A stretch of DNA of 64,000 nucleotides, taken from Pseudomonas sp. PDM05. GTDB taxonomy: Bacteria; Pseudomonadota; Gammaproteobacteria; Pseudomonadales; Pseudomonadaceae. Each line of letters starts with the position of its first letter. Within the stretch, counting starts at the first letter, position 1. The notes beneath the pieces were generated by a model. The model searched no databases. It was not told where the DNA came from and saw only the letters and a program-made list of their open reading frames with translations. The stretch is from positions 1-64,000 of the forward strand of contig NZ_JACVAC010000005.1 of NCBI RefSeq assembly GCF_014851685.1, given 5' to 3'. The position numbers were made by a program, and so were the translations under genes. Below, piece after piece: positions 44,887-54,320 of this stretch.

Positions 44887-45471
44887 TCAGGTGTCTTGGG
44901 CGTCGCTTTGTTCCCGCGCCAGTCGGCGTTCCTGGGCTTGTTTTTGCAGGATATAGCGGGCGAGCAGTTGGCGTTGGGCGTCGGTCATGGATTCGAACTC
45001 GGTGCCGATGTCAAAACCTGCGCCCTTGGGATCGCAATGGGTCACTCGCGCACGCAGCAGCAGGCCGAGCGCCTGGGGCATCAGCACCAGCTTGACCGCC
45101 AGGTGTGCGCCGGGGACGAGCGGGGTGGGGTGCTGGAAGTCGATGCCGCCTTCGGAAATGATCACCGGCTGCGGCTCGCCAACCGCACTGCGCAGGCTTT
45201 GCGCCATGACCTGGCTGAGCAGGTCCAGGCGCTTGTTCTGCACTTTGAGGAAGGCGGCCAGGCTGCGATCTTTCTCGCTGATCTGGCGTAGCAGGTGTTG
45301 GGCTTCGAATTCGCTCAGGTGCAGTTCGCTGAGCAGATTGAACAGCGGTGACTCATCCTGCAACACTTCCTTGCTCGCTGCTTCAGGGGCGGACAGGTTT
45401 TTGATTTGAAGTGCGATCATGTCGTCGATACGGTAGTATTCGCGGCGCTCTTCTTCATCTAATGTCGACAT
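44887..45471 (-). CDS. PilZ-domain protein with N-terminal helical region
   Basis: This is a 194-residue protein. The N terminus has the arginine motif EERREYYRIDD of PilZ/YcgR-type proteins. A helical stretch follows (about 40-95), then the PilZ beta barrel. The second c-di-GMP motif, usually D/NxSxxG, reads IISEGG here, so the acidic or Asn position is Ile. Binding may be weakened. The neighbour genes (GDPD on one side, lolC divergent on the other) do not suggest a particular role. PilZ proteins act as c-di-GMP receptors in motility or envelope control. Confidence 0.8.
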   Translation of the reverse strand: MSTLDEEERREYYRIDDMIALQIKNLSAPEAASKEVLQDESPLFNLLSELHLSEFEAQHLLRQISEKDRSLAAFLKVQNKRLDLLSQVMAQSLRSAVGEPQPVIISEGGIDFQHPTPLVPGAHLAVKLVLMPQALGLLLRARVTHCDPKGAGFDIGTEFESMTDAQRQLLARYILQKQAQERRLAREQSDAQDT

Positions 45472-45565
45472 GGCGAACCCCAGCTAGCGTTAATGGTCTG
45501 AGTGTAAAGCTGCTTACCAGACCCCGCCACCGGGACGTCTTCTTTTCCTCCGAACAAGCCCCGAC

Positions 45566-46816
45566 ATGTTCAGACCTCTCTTCGTATTTATCGGCACGCG
45601 TTATACCCGTGCAAAGCGTCGCAATCATTTTGTGTCGTTCATTTCCTTGACCTCGATGATCGGGCTCGCCTTGGGCGTGGTCGTGATGATCGTGGTGCTG
45701 TCGGTGATGAACGGCTTCGATCATGAAATGCGTACCCGCGTGCTGGGCATGGTGCCCCACGCGACCATCGAGGGCGACGCGCCCATCAGTGACTGGCAAA
45801 GCCTGGCCGACAAGGTCAAGCAGAACCCCAAGGTAGTGGCCGTCGCGCCGTTTACCCAGATGCAGGGGTTGCTGACCAATGACGGCAAGGTGCAGAAGAT
45901 CCTGCTCAATGCCATCGATCCGGCCCAGGAGCGCAACGTCTCGATCATCGACAAGTTCATGTTGTCGGGCAAACTCGATGACCTGGCGCCGGGTGAATTC
46001 GGCATCGTGATCGGCGACAAGGCAGCGGCCAAGCTCGGCGTTAACCTGGGTGACAAGCTGACCTTCGTCGCCCCGGAAGTCACCGTGACCCCGGCAGGCA
46101 TGTTCCCGCGCATGAAGCGCTTTACCGTGGTCGGCACCTTCCACGTCGGCGCCGGCGAGATCGACGGCTACCTTGGCTTGACCAACCTCACCGATCTGGC
46201 GCGCCTGCATCGCTGGAAGCCGGATCAGGTGCAGGGCCTGCGTCTCAAGTTCAACGACCTGTTCGACGCTCCGCGTACCTCGTGGGAAATCGCCCAGCAC
46301 CTGGGTGAAAGCCAGTACTACGCCCGCGACTGGACGCGTACCCACGGCAACCTGTACCAGGCCATCCGCATGGAAAAAGCCATGATCGGCCTGCTGTTGC
46401 TGCTGATCGTCGCCGTGGCCGCGTTCAACATCATCTCCACGCTGGTGATGGTGGTGAACGACAAGAAGGGCGACATCGCCATCCTGCGCACCCTGGGCGC
46501 CACGCCCGGGCAGATCATGGCGATCTTCATGGTGCAGGGCACGGTGATCGGCGTGGTCGGCACCTTGATCGGTACCGCCGTCGGCATTTTGGCCGCGCTC
46601 AACGTCAGCGCCGCCATCGCCGGCCTTGAAACCTTGATCGGCCACAAATTCCTCAACGCCGACGTCTATTTCATCGATTACTTGCCGTCCCAGGTGCAGG
46701 CCCAGGACGTGTTGATGGTGGGCGGCGCCGCGTTGGTATTGAGCTTCCTTGCCACCCTGTATCCAGCCTGGCGCGCGGCACGTACCCAGCCAGCACAGGC
46801 CTTACGTTATGAGTGA
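45566..46816 (+). CDS. lolC: Lipoprotein-releasing ABC transporter membrane subunit LolC
   Basis: This 416-residue inner-membrane protein has one N-terminal membrane segment (about 25-48), a large periplasmic domain (about 50-270) and three C-terminal segments (near 275-300, 320-345, 380-400). [29 protein letters not shown] is characteristic. Together with LolD and LolE it extracts outer-membrane lipoproteins and hands them to LolA. It is about 60% identical by eye to the third gene in this operon. The lolD start overlaps its stop. Confidence 0.92.
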   Translation: MFRPLFVFIGTRYTRAKRRNHFVSFISLTSMIGLALGVVVMIVVLSVMNGFDHEMRTRVLGMVPHATIEGDAPISDWQSLADKVKQNPKVVAVAPFTQMQGLLTNDGKVQKILLNAIDPAQERNVSIIDKFMLSGKLDDLAPGEFGIVIGDKAAAKLGVNLGDKLTFVAPEVTVTPAGMFPRMKRFTVVGTFHVGAGEIDGYLGLTNLTDLARLHRWKPDQVQGLRLKFNDLFDAPRTSWEIAQHLGESQYYARDWTRTHGNLYQAIRMEKAMIGLLLLLIVAVAAFNIISTLVMVVNDKKGDIAILRTLGATPGQIMAIFMVQGTVIGVVGTLIGTAVGILAALNVSAAIAGLETLIGHKFLNADVYFIDYLPSQVQAQDVLMVGGAALVLSFLATLYPAWRAARTQPAQALRYE

Positions 46817-46823
46817 ATCGGGC

Positions 46824-47507
46824 ATGAGTGAAAAAGCAATCTTGAGCTGCCGCAACCTGGGCAAGTCCTACGAGGAAGGCCCGGAGTCGGTGGTGGTGCT
46901 GTCGAACCTGCAGTTGGAACTGCATCCTGGCGAGCGCGTGGCGATTGTCGGCAGTTCCGGCTCCGGCAAAAGCACCCTGCTGAACCTGTTGGGCGGCCTC
47001 GATACGCCGTCCCAGGGCAGTGTCTGGCTGGCCGGCGAAGAACTCTCGGCCCTCGGTGAAAAGGCTCGTGGCCAACTGCGCAACCGTTCCCTCGGTTTTG
47101 TGTACCAGTTCCACCACCTGCTGCCGGAGTTTACCGCCCTGGAAAACGTGTGCATGCCGCTGCTGATTGGCAAGACCGCGATCCCGGAAGCCCGCCAGCG
47201 CGCCCAAGCCTTGTTGGAGCGCGTCGGCCTCGGCCATCGCCTGGAGCACAAGCCGGCCGAGCTGTCCGGTGGTGAGCGCCAGCGCGTGGCCATCGCCCGC
47301 GCCCTGGTGAACAACCCAGGCCTGGTGATGCTCGACGAGCCGACCGGCAACCTCGACTCCCACACCGCCCAGGGCATCAAGGACTTGATGCTGGAACTGA
47401 GCACCCAGATGCGCACCGCGTTCCTGGTGGTGACCCATGACATGAGCATGGCCCGCCAGATGGACCGTGTGCTGCACCTGCAGGAAGGTCATCTGGTCGC
47501 CATCTGA
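46824..47507 (+). CDS. lolD: Lipoprotein-releasing ABC transporter ATPase LolD
   Basis: This 227-residue ATPase has Walker [10 protein letters not shown] (about 42-50), Q-loop [16 protein letters not shown], signature LSGGERQR and Walker [13 protein letters not shown]. The [10 protein letters not shown] segment is typical of LolD. Two starts are possible, ATG at 46809 (overlapping the lolC stop) and 46824; the latter gives the family-typical MSEKAILSC. It is the middle gene of lolCDE. Confidence 0.95.
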   Translation: MSEKAILSCRNLGKSYEEGPESVVVLSNLQLELHPGERVAIVGSSGSGKSTLLNLLGGLDTPSQGSVWLAGEELSALGEKARGQLRNRSLGFVYQFHHLLPEFTALENVCMPLLIGKTAIPEARQRAQALLERVGLGHRLEHKPAELSGGERQRVAIARALVNNPGLVMLDEPTGNLDSHTAQGIKDLMLELSTQMRTAFLVVTHDMSMARQMDRVLHLQEGHLVAI

Positions 47508-47565
47508 CCTGTTTCAAGCCCGGTGTCCTACATCGGGTTTTCTATTTTTCCAACGGTGCCCGCGA

Positions 47566-48810
47566 ATGTTCAGACCGTTATCGATTTTCATCGGCACGCG
47601 CTATACCCGCGCCAAGCGCCGCAACCGTTTTGTTTCGTTTATCTCGATGACCTCGATGATCGGCCTCGCCCTGGGCGTGCTGGCGATGATCGTGGTGTTG
47701 TCGGTAATGAACGGCTTTCAGCGTGAAATGAGCTCGCGCATCCTCGGCATGGTGCCCCACGCCACCATCGTCGGCGTGAACCCGATTGACGACTGGCAGC
47801 CGCTGGCTGCCGCTGCGATGAAGAATCCCGAGGTGACTGCCGCAGTACCGTTCACGCAAATGGACGGCATGTTCTCCTACAAGGGCGCCATGCAGCCGAT
47901 TGAAATCAGCGGCGTCGACCCGGCCCAGGAAGGCAAGGTGTCTATCGTGGCCCAGCACATCGTGCAGGGCAAACTGGATGACCTGAAACCCGGCGAGTTC
48001 GGAGTGGTGGTCGGCGAAATCACCGCACGGCGCTTTCGCCTGAACGTGGGTGACAAGCTGACCCTGATCGTGCCGGAAATCAGCAGCGCGCCCGGCGGCA
48101 TCACCCCGCGCATGCAGCGCTTGAATGTGGTCGGCATCTTCAAGGTCGGCGCCGAGCTGGATGGCTCCATGGCGTTGATCCACATGGCTGACGCGGCAGA
48201 AATCCAGCATTGGCAGCCGAACCAGGTGCAGAGCGTGCGCCTGGCGGTGAAGGACCTGTACGCCGCCCCCAAAGTCTCGGCCGATATTGCCGCTAGCCTG
48301 GGCGCGGCCTACAAGGCGGATGACTGGACCCACACCCAGGGCAGCCTGTTCAGCGCGATGAAGATGGAAAAGACCATGATCGGCTTGTTGCTGCTGATGA
48401 TCGTCGCGGTGGCGGCGTTCAACATCATCGCGACCTTGATCATGGTGGTGAACGACAAGGGCGCCGACATCGCGATTCTGCGCACCATCGGTGCCACGCC
48501 ACGCCAGATCATGGCGATCTTCATGGTGCAGGGCACGGTGATCGGCATCGTCGGCACGTTGATTGGCGGTGTGCTGGGGGTGATTGCGGCCCTGAACGTG
48601 AGTGAGCTGGTGGGCTGGGTCGAGCGGGTGACGGGGCAGCATATCTTCAGCTCAGACGTGTACTTCGTCAGTAACCTGCCCTCGGAGCTGCAAGGCGGCG
48701 ATGTGCTGCTGATTTGTACGGCAGGGTTTGTGTTGAGCTTTTTGGCGACGCTGTACCCGGCGTATCGGGCGGCGAAGATTGAGCCGGCGCATGCCCTGAG
48801 ATACTCGTAG
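47566..48810 (+). CDS. lolE: Lipoprotein-releasing ABC transporter membrane subunit LolE-type
   Basis: This 414-residue protein is paralogous to the first subunit: the N-terminal [20 protein letters not shown] and C-terminal segments match closely, while the periplasmic domain differs (MDGMFSYKGAMQPIEISGVDP). That pattern fits the LolC/LolE pair with lolD between. Four membrane segments are visible. The ATG at 47566 lies 58 bp after lolD. A REP pair follows the stop. Which of the two is C and which is E rests on gene order. Confidence 0.9.
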   Translation: MFRPLSIFIGTRYTRAKRRNRFVSFISMTSMIGLALGVLAMIVVLSVMNGFQREMSSRILGMVPHATIVGVNPIDDWQPLAAAAMKNPEVTAAVPFTQMDGMFSYKGAMQPIEISGVDPAQEGKVSIVAQHIVQGKLDDLKPGEFGVVVGEITARRFRLNVGDKLTLIVPEISSAPGGITPRMQRLNVVGIFKVGAELDGSMALIHMADAAEIQHWQPNQVQSVRLAVKDLYAAPKVSADIAASLGAAYKADDWTHTQGSLFSAMKMEKTMIGLLLLMIVAVAAFNIIATLIMVVNDKGADIAILRTIGATPRQIMAIFMVQGTVIGIVGTLIGGVLGVIAALNVSELVGWVERVTGQHIFSSDVYFVSNLPSELQGGDVLLICTAGFVLSFLATLYPAYRAAKIEPAHALRYS

Positions 48811-48822
48811 TTTTTAAGACCG

Positions 48823-48898
48823 TCTTCGCGAGCAAGCCCGCTCCCACATTTTGAGTTGTGAATACATTCAAATGTGGGAGCGGGCTTGCTCGCGAAGC
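48823..48898. repeat. REP pair in head-out orientation after lolE
   Basis: cttcgcgagcaagcccgctcccac and gtgggagcgggcttgctcgcgaag form a perfect 24-bp inverted repeat with a loop of about 27 bp. It lies between the convergent lolE and copS-like genes. Confidence 0.85.
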
Positions 48899-48915
48899 GG
48901 CCGGCACCGCCTGCA

Positions 48916-50262
48916 TCAATCCGGCTGTGGCAGCTCAACCACAAACCTGGTCCACCCCGGCCCGGACTCACAGAAAATCCGCCCCCCATGCGCCCGCACA
49001 ATCGACTGGGTAATCGCCAGCCCCAGCCCCGCATGCTCGCTGCTGCCCTCGCGCCGCGCCGGGTCAGCCCGGTAGAAGCGGTCAAACAGCTTTGGTAGCA
49101 ACTGCGGTGCAATGCCTTCCCCGGTGTTCTCGACAGTCAGCCGCACCCCGTCCTCGATCCGTACCCGCACTTCTCCGCCTGTCGGGGTAAACCGCAGCGC
49201 GTTATCCAGCAGGTTCGACAGCGCCCGACGCAGCATCCCGCGATCCCCGGTGATGTGGGCCGTGCCTTCGCGCATCAGGCTGATCTGCGCGTCTTCCGCC
49301 AGCAACGCAAAAAACTCCAGCAGGGCATCCACTTCTTCCGCCAGTGCCAGCGGTTCGCGCCTGGGCATCAGCAAGCCGTGGTCCGCCTTGGCCAAATACA
49401 ACATGTCGTTCACGAGCTGCGCCATCCATTGCAGCTCTTCCAGGTTGCTGTGCAGGGCCTCGCGATAATCCTCTAGCGGGCGTGGTTGGGTGAGGATGAC
49501 CTGGGTCTGGGTCAGCAGGTTTGACAGCGGCGTGCGCAGTTCATGGGCGATGTCGGCGGAGAACGCCGAGAGGCGCTGGAACGCGTCGTCCAGGCGGCCG
49601 AGCATGGCATTGAAGGCTTGGGCCAACTCGGCCAGTTCCGCCGGCATTTGTTCCTGGGGCAGGCGCTGGGTCAGGGAGTGGGCGGAAACGCCCGCCGCCA
49701 CTTCCCCCATGCGCCGCAGTGGCCGCAAGCCACTGCGTGCCGCCCATGCGCCGAGCAGTGCGGTGGCGAGTGCCGAAAGGCCGACGGTGAGCCAGATCAA
49801 ATGCTGCATGCGTTGCAGGAAGTGCTGGTGGTGGGTGATGTCGAGCATCAGGCTCAGTTGCGCCGAGCCCGGTTGACCGGCGCTCAGCGGCGCGTTGTAG
49901 ACACGGTAATCGGTGCCGGCGTGTTGCAGGCGATGCAGGCCCGGGGATTCGGGTAGCGTGACCCCCGGCGCACCATCAAACCAGCGTTGGCCGGCAGCGC
50001 TGATGCGCAGGGTCAGGTCGGGTTGGTGATCGAGTTCAGTGCGCAATTGCGCTTCGCGCTGGCTGAATAGCTGCGGCGTGTCGACCCCTTGCAAGGTACT
50101 GCGCAGGGCTCCCAGCCTGGTTTCGAGCAGTTGCTGGTCCAGTTCGATGAAGTGCGCCTCGCTGGCGCGGTTGAACAACACGCCGGCGAGCAACGAGACC
50201 ACCGCCGTGCACGCGGCAAACAGCAGCGCCAGGCGGCTGGCCAGGGACAGGCGCTTGATCAA
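48916..50262 (-). CDS. copS: Heavy-metal sensor histidine kinase (CopS/CusS type)
   Basis: This 448-residue kinase has a first membrane segment at about 8-30, a periplasmic sensor of about 125 residues, a second membrane segment near 160-180, HAMP, the H-box [14 protein letters not shown] and the ATPase boxes ([23 protein letters not shown]). It starts with TTG at 50262, overlapping the stop of the regulator gene (TTGA); no other start fits. Coupled translation with the regulator is therefore likely. The adjacent cupredoxin supports a copper role, but the metal is inferred from context. Confidence 0.85.
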   Translation of the reverse strand: MIKRLSLASRLALLFAACTAVVSLLAGVLFNRASEAHFIELDQQLLETRLGALRSTLQGVDTPQLFSQREAQLRTELDHQPDLTLRISAAGQRWFDGAPGVTLPESPGLHRLQHAGTDYRVYNAPLSAGQPGSAQLSLMLDITHHQHFLQRMQHLIWLTVGLSALATALLGAWAARSGLRPLRRMGEVAAGVSAHSLTQRLPQEQMPAELAELAQAFNAMLGRLDDAFQRLSAFSADIAHELRTPLSNLLTQTQVILTQPRPLEDYREALHSNLEELQWMAQLVNDMLYLAKADHGLLMPRREPLALAEEVDALLEFFALLAEDAQISLMREGTAHITGDRGMLRRALSNLLDNALRFTPTGGEVRVRIEDGVRLTVENTGEGIAPQLLPKLFDRFYRADPARREGSSEHAGLGLAITQSIVRAHGGRIFCESGPGWTRFVVELPQPD

Positions 50263-50939
50263 TTGACACGCTCCTCCAGCACATAACCCATGCCGCGTAC
50301 TGTGTGGATCAGTTTGTTGGGGAAGTTGTCGTCGACTTTCAGGCGCAGGCGGCGGATCGCCACTTCGATGATGTTGGTGTCGCTGTCGAAGTTCATGTCC
50401 CACACTTGTGAGGCAATCAGGGATTTTGGCAATACTTCGCCCTGGCGGCGCAGCAGCAGTTCCAGCAGGGAGAACTCCTTGGCGGTGAGGTCGATGCGCT
50501 GGCCATCCCGCTCGACGCGGCGGCGGATCAGGTCCAGGCGCAAGTCGGCCAGTTGCAGGGCGGTTTCCTGCGGCGAACTGCTACCGCGGCGCAGCAGGCT
50601 GCGTACCCGGGCCAGCAGTTCGGAAAAGGCGAAGGGTTTGACCAGATAATCGTCGGCACCGAGCTCCAGGCCATGCACGCGGTCTTCCACGGCGTCGCGA
50701 GCGGTGAGAAACAGCACCGGAATGTCCAGGCCGGCGCTGCGTACCGCTTGCAGGATTTGCCAGCCGTCGCGCCCCGGCAGCATCACGTCGAGGATTAGCA
50801 GATCATAGTCGCCGGTCAGTGCCAGGTGCTGGCCGCTGGTGCCGTCGGCCACCAGTTCGGTGGTGAAGCCGGCCTCGGCCAGGCCCTGGCGCAGGTAATG
50901 GCCGGTTTTCGGTTGGTCTTCGATAATCAGCAATTTCAT
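50259..50939 (-). CDS. copR: Copper-type response regulator (OmpR/PhoB family)
   Basis: This 226-residue regulator has a receiver domain with phospho-acceptor Asp51 in [10 protein letters not shown] and Lys near 101 ([10 protein letters not shown]). It is followed by a winged-helix DNA-binding domain ([22 protein letters not shown] ... [14 protein letters not shown]). This pattern fits the CopR/CusR/IrlR heavy-metal branch. The ATG at 50939 is the standard MKLLIIED start. It forms an operon with the kinase and is divergent from the cupredoxin gene, with a candidate binding site at 51005-51019. Confidence 0.88.
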   Translation of the reverse strand: MKLLIIEDQPKTGHYLRQGLAEAGFTTELVADGTSGQHLALTGDYDLLILDVMLPGRDGWQILQAVRSAGLDIPVLFLTARDAVEDRVHGLELGADDYLVKPFAFSELLARVRSLLRRGSSSPQETALQLADLRLDLIRRRVERDGQRIDLTAKEFSLLELLLRRQGEVLPKSLIASQVWDMNFDSDTNIIEVAIRRLRLKVDDNFPNKLIHTVRGMGYVLEERVN

Positions 50940-51004
50940 GGGCGGCTCTTGGTTGCGGTGCACGAGGCGCTTTATACCGTGGGTTACGGGATCAGGGCGC
51001 AACC

Positions 51005-51019
51005 TGACAAAGTTGTAAT
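51005..51019. promoter_or_regulatory. Candidate CopR binding site
   Basis: TGACA-AAGTT-GTAAT fits the TGACA-N5-GTAAT pattern that I recall for CopR targets in P. aeruginosa. It lies 65 bp upstream of the copR start and 76 bp upstream of the cupredoxin start, so it could serve both. Confidence 0.55.
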
Positions 51020-51095
51020 CTAGCAGTCAGCTGGCTGGCAGCGGCCTCATCTTAGAGTGCTGTCCAAGCGGGTTACACATTTTTGGAGAGTTGAG

Positions 51096-51611
51096 ATGGC
51101 ATTGCGTACACCCCTGTTGTTGGCAGGTTGCCTGTTGGTGGCGAGTTTTGGTGCGATGGCGGATGCGGCACATACCTTTGCCTTCGGCCACGCGGCCCCG
51201 GCCGAGCAGGCCACGCGTACCGTGGAAGTGACCCTGCAGGACATTGCTTTTTCGCCCAAGTCACTGGACGTGAAGGCCGGTGAGACCGTGCGCTTTGTCC
51301 TGGTGAATAAAGGCCAGTTGCTGCACGAATTCAACCTGGGCGATGCGGCGATGCATGCCCAGCATCAGAAGGAAATGTTGCAGATGCAGGCCAGCGGCAT
51401 GCTCACCGCCACTGGCATGGGCAAGATGGATCACAGCGCCATGGGCCATGGCGCAATGATGAAGCATGATGATCCCAACAGCGTGTTGGTCGAGCCCGGC
51501 AAAACCGCCGAGTTGACGTGGACGTTCACCCAGTCCACGGGCCTGGAGTTTGCTTGCAACCTGCCAGGGCATTATCAGGCGGGCATGGTTGGCAAGCTGA
51601 ACGTCGAGTAG
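51096..51611 (+). CDS. Periplasmic cupredoxin-domain copper protein
   Basis: This 171-residue exported protein has a signal peptide ([24 protein letters not shown]). The cupredoxin fold carries type-1 copper ligands: His in LLHEFN, and Cys, His and Met in [16 protein letters not shown] Met/His-rich insert (about 85-130: [31 protein letters not shown]) likely binds additional Cu(I)/Cu(II). It is divergent from copRS with a shared candidate CopR site, which fits a role in periplasmic copper buffering or tolerance. GGAG precedes the ATG. Confidence 0.88.
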   Translation: MALRTPLLLAGCLLVASFGAMADAAHTFAFGHAAPAEQATRTVEVTLQDIAFSPKSLDVKAGETVRFVLVNKGQLLHEFNLGDAAMHAQHQKEMLQMQASGMLTATGMGKMDHSAMGHGAMMKHDDPNSVLVEPGKTAELTWTFTQSTGLEFACNLPGHYQAGMVGKLNVE

Positions 51612-51672
51612 GCCGCAAAGGCGGGGGCAAAGGCTGGTAGACTGGCGGCGTTTATTTAGCCAGGTTTCCGCC

Positions 51673-52503
51673 ATGCATCCCGCAGCCGAACATTCGCCGC
51701 TGGGCAAGTCCAGTGAATACATTTCCACCTACACCCCGTCGTTGTTGTTCCCGATCCCTCGCGCCGCCAAATGGGCCGAGCTGGGCCTGAGTGCCGAGAC
51801 CCTGCCATACAAAGGCGTGGATTTCTGGAACTGCTTCGAACTGTCCTGGCTGCTGCCGTCGGGCAAGCCGGTGGTGGCCATCGGTGAGTTCAGCATCCCG
51901 GCTGACTCGCCGAATATCATTGAGTCCAAGTCCTTCAAGCTGTACCTCAACTCGTTGAACCAGACCGCGTTTGCCGATACGGCAAGCCTGGAAGCGACCT
52001 TGCGTACCGACCTCGGCGCCGCCGCCGGCAAGCCGGTGAGCGTGCGCATCCGCAGCCTGGCCGAGATCGAGGCCGAAGGCGTGATGGCGTTGCCCGGTGT
52101 GTGCATTGATGAGTTGGACATCAGCGTCAGCAACTACGAACACCCACGCCCGGAGCTGCTGCGTTGCGATCAATCGCGGATTGTCGAGGAGAGCGTGCAC
52201 AGCCACCTGCTCAAATCCAACTGCCCGGTGACCAGCCAGCCCGATTGGGGCAGTGTGGTGGTCGAATACCGTGGTCGCGCGTTGGACCACGCGAGCTTGC
52301 TGGAATATATCGTGAGCTTTCGCCAGCACTCTGACTTCCATGAGCAGTGCGTGGAGCGCATCTTCCTGGATTTGCAGCGCTTGCTGAAGCCGGAAAAACT
52401 GACCGTGTATGCGCGGTATGTTCGCAGGGGCGGGTTGGATATCAACCCGTATCGCAGTACTGAGGATGTGGCGTTCCAGAACGTGCGCCTGGCGCGTCAG
52501 TAA
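51673..52503 (+). CDS. queF: NADPH-dependent 7-cyano-7-deazaguanine reductase
   Basis: This 276-residue two-domain (YqeM-type, unimodular long form) QueF reduces preQ0 to preQ1 in queuosine synthesis. The QueF motif ESKSFKLY begins at Glu84, and the catalytic Cys is Cys184 in [10 protein letters not shown]. This is the intact copy. Codons 7 to the stop are also present in two degenerate copies downstream (53119 and 54374). The stop is followed by a plus-strand terminator hairpin. All motifs are intact, so this copy is likely the functional one. Confidence 0.96.
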   Translation: MHPAAEHSPLGKSSEYISTYTPSLLFPIPRAAKWAELGLSAETLPYKGVDFWNCFELSWLLPSGKPVVAIGEFSIPADSPNIIESKSFKLYLNSLNQTAFADTASLEATLRTDLGAAAGKPVSVRIRSLAEIEAEGVMALPGVCIDELDISVSNYEHPRPELLRCDQSRIVEESVHSHLLKSNCPVTSQPDWGSVVVEYRGRALDHASLLEYIVSFRQHSDFHEQCVERIFLDLQRLLKPEKLTVYARYVRRGGLDINPYRSTEDVAFQNVRLARQ

Positions 52504-52527
52504 AACCGGAAAACGTCACTCTTCAGG

Positions 52528-52560
52528 AGTGGCGGGAGTGGTTCCTCCCGCCACTTTCTT
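52528..52560 (+). terminator. queF terminator (copy 1)
   Basis: The stem AGTGGCGGGAG / CTCCCGCCACT with a six-base loop is followed by TTCTT. Copies occur at 53789-53821 and 54961-54993. Confidence 0.75.
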
Positions 52561-52602
52561 ATCCACGCCTAATGTGCGTGGATAGACGGCGTTTCGTGGG
52601 TA

Positions 52603-52815
52603 TCAGTATGTGATTTCCACTGTCGGTATTTTGTCGACAATTGAGGAATATCCTTTTTGCTCGTCTGTAGACCCACTGGCGCTGCGCGAAATTGACCATG
52701 AAGGCTTATGTTCTTTCTCTTTCACAGCCTCTTGCTGCCTTGCATCTATCTCGTTCTGCTGATAATCCTGTTGGCTTGGTCGAAAAGCTGGCGATGTGCT
52801 CGATACGGCATTCAT
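52603..52815 (-). CDS. Hypervariable small protein, array copy A
   Basis: This 70-residue Ser/Gln-rich protein begins MNAVSSTSPAFRPSQQ and ends ITY. No signal peptide, membrane segment or Cys is visible. The first 24 residues are identical to copy B and close to copy C, while the middle and C-terminal half differ strongly between copies; only PS.xI.RSA, a DE pair and the last ITY recur. GGAG lies 12 bp before the ATG. A TAGAAT-like -10 lies on the minus strand at 52932-52937, after the terminator of 52963-52993, so it probably has its own promoter with a leader of about 110 bases. I do not recognise the family. In-frame indels between copies argue that it is translated. Confidence 0.6.
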   Translation of the reverse strand: MNAVSSTSPAFRPSQQDYQQNEIDARQQEAVKEKEHKPSWSISRSASGSTDEQKGYSSIVDKIPTVEITY

Positions 52816-52962
52816 TATTGGTAAAAACTCCAAAGTTAATTGAAAGGACCATTCCTCTCACAACCTGAGTGGAAAGCTCCGCGGTTTGGGTTCCCGTCGA
52901 TGATGAAATTTCCCGCAAAAGCGACGCTATGATTCTACAAAAGGGAAGGCGTATTTCTGAGC

Positions 52963-52993
52963 AAAAAAAAGCCGACGCCCGCTTAGGCATCGG
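52963..52993 (-). terminator. Minus-strand terminator (copy 1)
   Basis: On the minus strand CCGATGC / GCGTCGG form a stem with loop CTAAGCGG, followed by eight T. It derives from the DUF4404 transcript end; copies lie at 54218-54248 and 55387-55417. It separates the small gene from upstream transcription. Confidence 0.8.
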
Positions 52994-53065
52994 TTTTCAA
53001 TTGTTTGCCGAGAGGGACCCGCGCAAATGCAGCTCTGATAGATGTTGATTTTCAGGTGCTATGCC

Positions 53066-53120
53066 GTCAGATCCCGATATTGTCCAAGGTGACCATGATA
53101 TTGCGCAAGGTCCCGGAAAT
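53066..53120 (-). pseudogene. Duplicated 3' end of the DUF4404 gene (copy in unit 1)
   Basis: The sequence repeats the last about 18 codons and stop of the gene at 55491-55757 ([17 protein letters not shown]), with one or two base changes. It is joined directly to queF sequence and has no start. Confidence 0.9.
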
Positions 53121-53764
53121 TCGCCGCTGGGCAAGTCCAGTGAATACATCTCCACCTACACCCCGTCGTTGCTGTTCCCGATCCCTCGCGCCGCCAAATG
53201 GGCCGAGCTGGGGCTGAGTGCCGAGACCCTGCCATACAAAGGCGTGGATTTCTGGAACTGCTTCGAACTGTCCTGGCTGCTGCCGTCGGGCAAGCCGGTG
53301 AGCGTGCGCATCCGCAGCCTGGCCGAGATCGAGGCGAAGGCGTGATGGCGTTGCCCGGTGTGTGCATTGATGAGTTGGACATCAGCGTCAGCAACTACGA
53401 ACCCCCACGCCCGGAGCTGCTGCGTTGCGATCAATCGCGGATTGTCGAGGAGAGCGTGCACAGCCACCTGCTCAAATCCAACAGCCCGGTGACCAGCCAG
53501 CCCGATTGGGGCAGTGTGGTGGTCGAATACCCGGGGCGCGCGTTGGACCACGCGAGCTTGCTGGAATATATCGTGAGCTTTCGCCAGCACTCTGACTTCC
53601 ATGAGCAGTGCGTGGAGCGCATCTTCCTGGATTTGCAGCGCTTGCTGAAGCCGGAAAAACTGACCGTGTATGCGCGGTATGTTCGCAGGGGCGGGTTGGA
53701 TATCAACCCGTATCGCAGTACTGAGGATGTGGCGTTCCAGAACGTGCGCCTGGCGCGTCAGTAA
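53119..53764 (+). pseudogene. queF: queF pseudogene, copy 2
   Basis: It starts at queF codon 7 without its own start. The 165 bp between two copies of ggcaagccggtg are missing, removing the ESKSFK motif. A single C is lost in 'gaggccgaagg', which shifts the frame at about 53335. The catalytic Cys codon TGC is AGC (SNSPVTSQ, near 53483). It is therefore inactive. An ATG at 53061 in the antisense DUF4404 tail could start a 94-residue chimeric product, but this is probably not meaningful. Confidence 0.93.
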
Positions 53765-53788
53765 AACCGGAAAACGTCACTCTTCAGG

Positions 53789-53821
53789 AGTGGCGGGAGT
53801 GGTTCCTCCCGCCACTTTCTT
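53789..53821 (+). terminator. queF terminator (copy 2)
   Basis: This is the same stem as at 52528-52560 with no change seen. Confidence 0.7.
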
Positions 53822-53863
53822 ATCCACGCCTAATGTGCGTGGATAGACGGCGTTTCGTGGGTA

Positions 53864-54070
53864 TCAGTATGTGATTTTCTGTTCAGGGCCAGCTTCTGAG
53901 AAATATATACCATTCTCGTCTGTAGCCCCAGAGGCGCTGCGCGTAATTGCCTGTGAAGGCTTATGTTCTTTATCTTTCACACGCTCTTGCGGCCCTGCAT
54001 CTATCTCGTTCTGCTGATAATCCTGTTGGCTTGGTCGAAAAGCTGGCGATGTGCTCGATACGGCATTCAT
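53864..54070 (-). CDS. Hypervariable small protein, array copy B
   Basis: This 68-residue protein has the same MNAVSSTSPAFRPSQQDYQQ start and ITY end as copy A. The body differs: AGPQERVKDKEHKPSQAITRSASG then ATDENGIYFSEAGPEQK. It is 6 bp shorter than copy A with the frame kept. Upstream sequence (ribosome site, leader, terminator) is essentially identical to copies A and C. It is polar throughout, with no Cys or hydrophobic segment. Function is unknown. The contrast between identical flanks and divergent coding sequence is the notable feature. Confidence 0.6.
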   Translation of the reverse strand: MNAVSSTSPAFRPSQQDYQQNEIDAGPQERVKDKEHKPSQAITRSASGATDENGIYFSEAGPEQKITY

Positions 54071-54217
54071 TATTGGTAAAAACTCCAAAGTTAATTGAAA
54101 GGACCATTCCTCTCACAACCTGAGTGGAAAGCTCCGCGGTTTGGGTTCCCGTCGATGATGAAATTTCCCGCAAAAGCGACGCTATGATTCTACAAAAGGG
54201 AAGGCGTATTTCTGAGC

Positions 54218-54248
54218 AAAAAAAAGCCGACGCCCGCTTAGGCATCGG
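54218..54248 (-). terminator. Minus-strand terminator (copy 2)
   Basis: This is the same stem and T-run as at 52963-52993. Confidence 0.75.
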
Positions 54249-54320
54249 TTTTCAATTGTTTGCCGAGAGGGACCCGCGCAAATGCAGCTCTGATAGATGT
54301 TGATTTTCAGGTGCTATGCC

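Larger units (their letters stand above)
51692..53118. repeat. Tandem repeat unit 1 (original: queF to DUF4404 tail)
   Basis: This 1427-bp unit runs from queF codon 7 through the queF terminator, a minus-strand small gene, a minus-strand terminator and a copy of the antisense DUF4404 3' end. The junction to unit 2 reads ggaaat|tcgccg, where DUF4404 codons join queF codons. Confidence 0.9.

Noticed and set aside
51612..51672. preQ1 riboswitch before queF
   Set aside because: The interval is only 61 bp and I could not find the conserved C-rich loop and A-rich tail.
52706..52990. Minus-strand frame MPKRASAFFCSEIRLPF... repeated in all three units (also at 53970 and 55148)
   Set aside because: Its start lies inside the terminator hairpin, and it overlaps the leader and start of the small gene in another frame. 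Its length varies only because it runs into the variable part out of frame. There is no ribosome-binding site.
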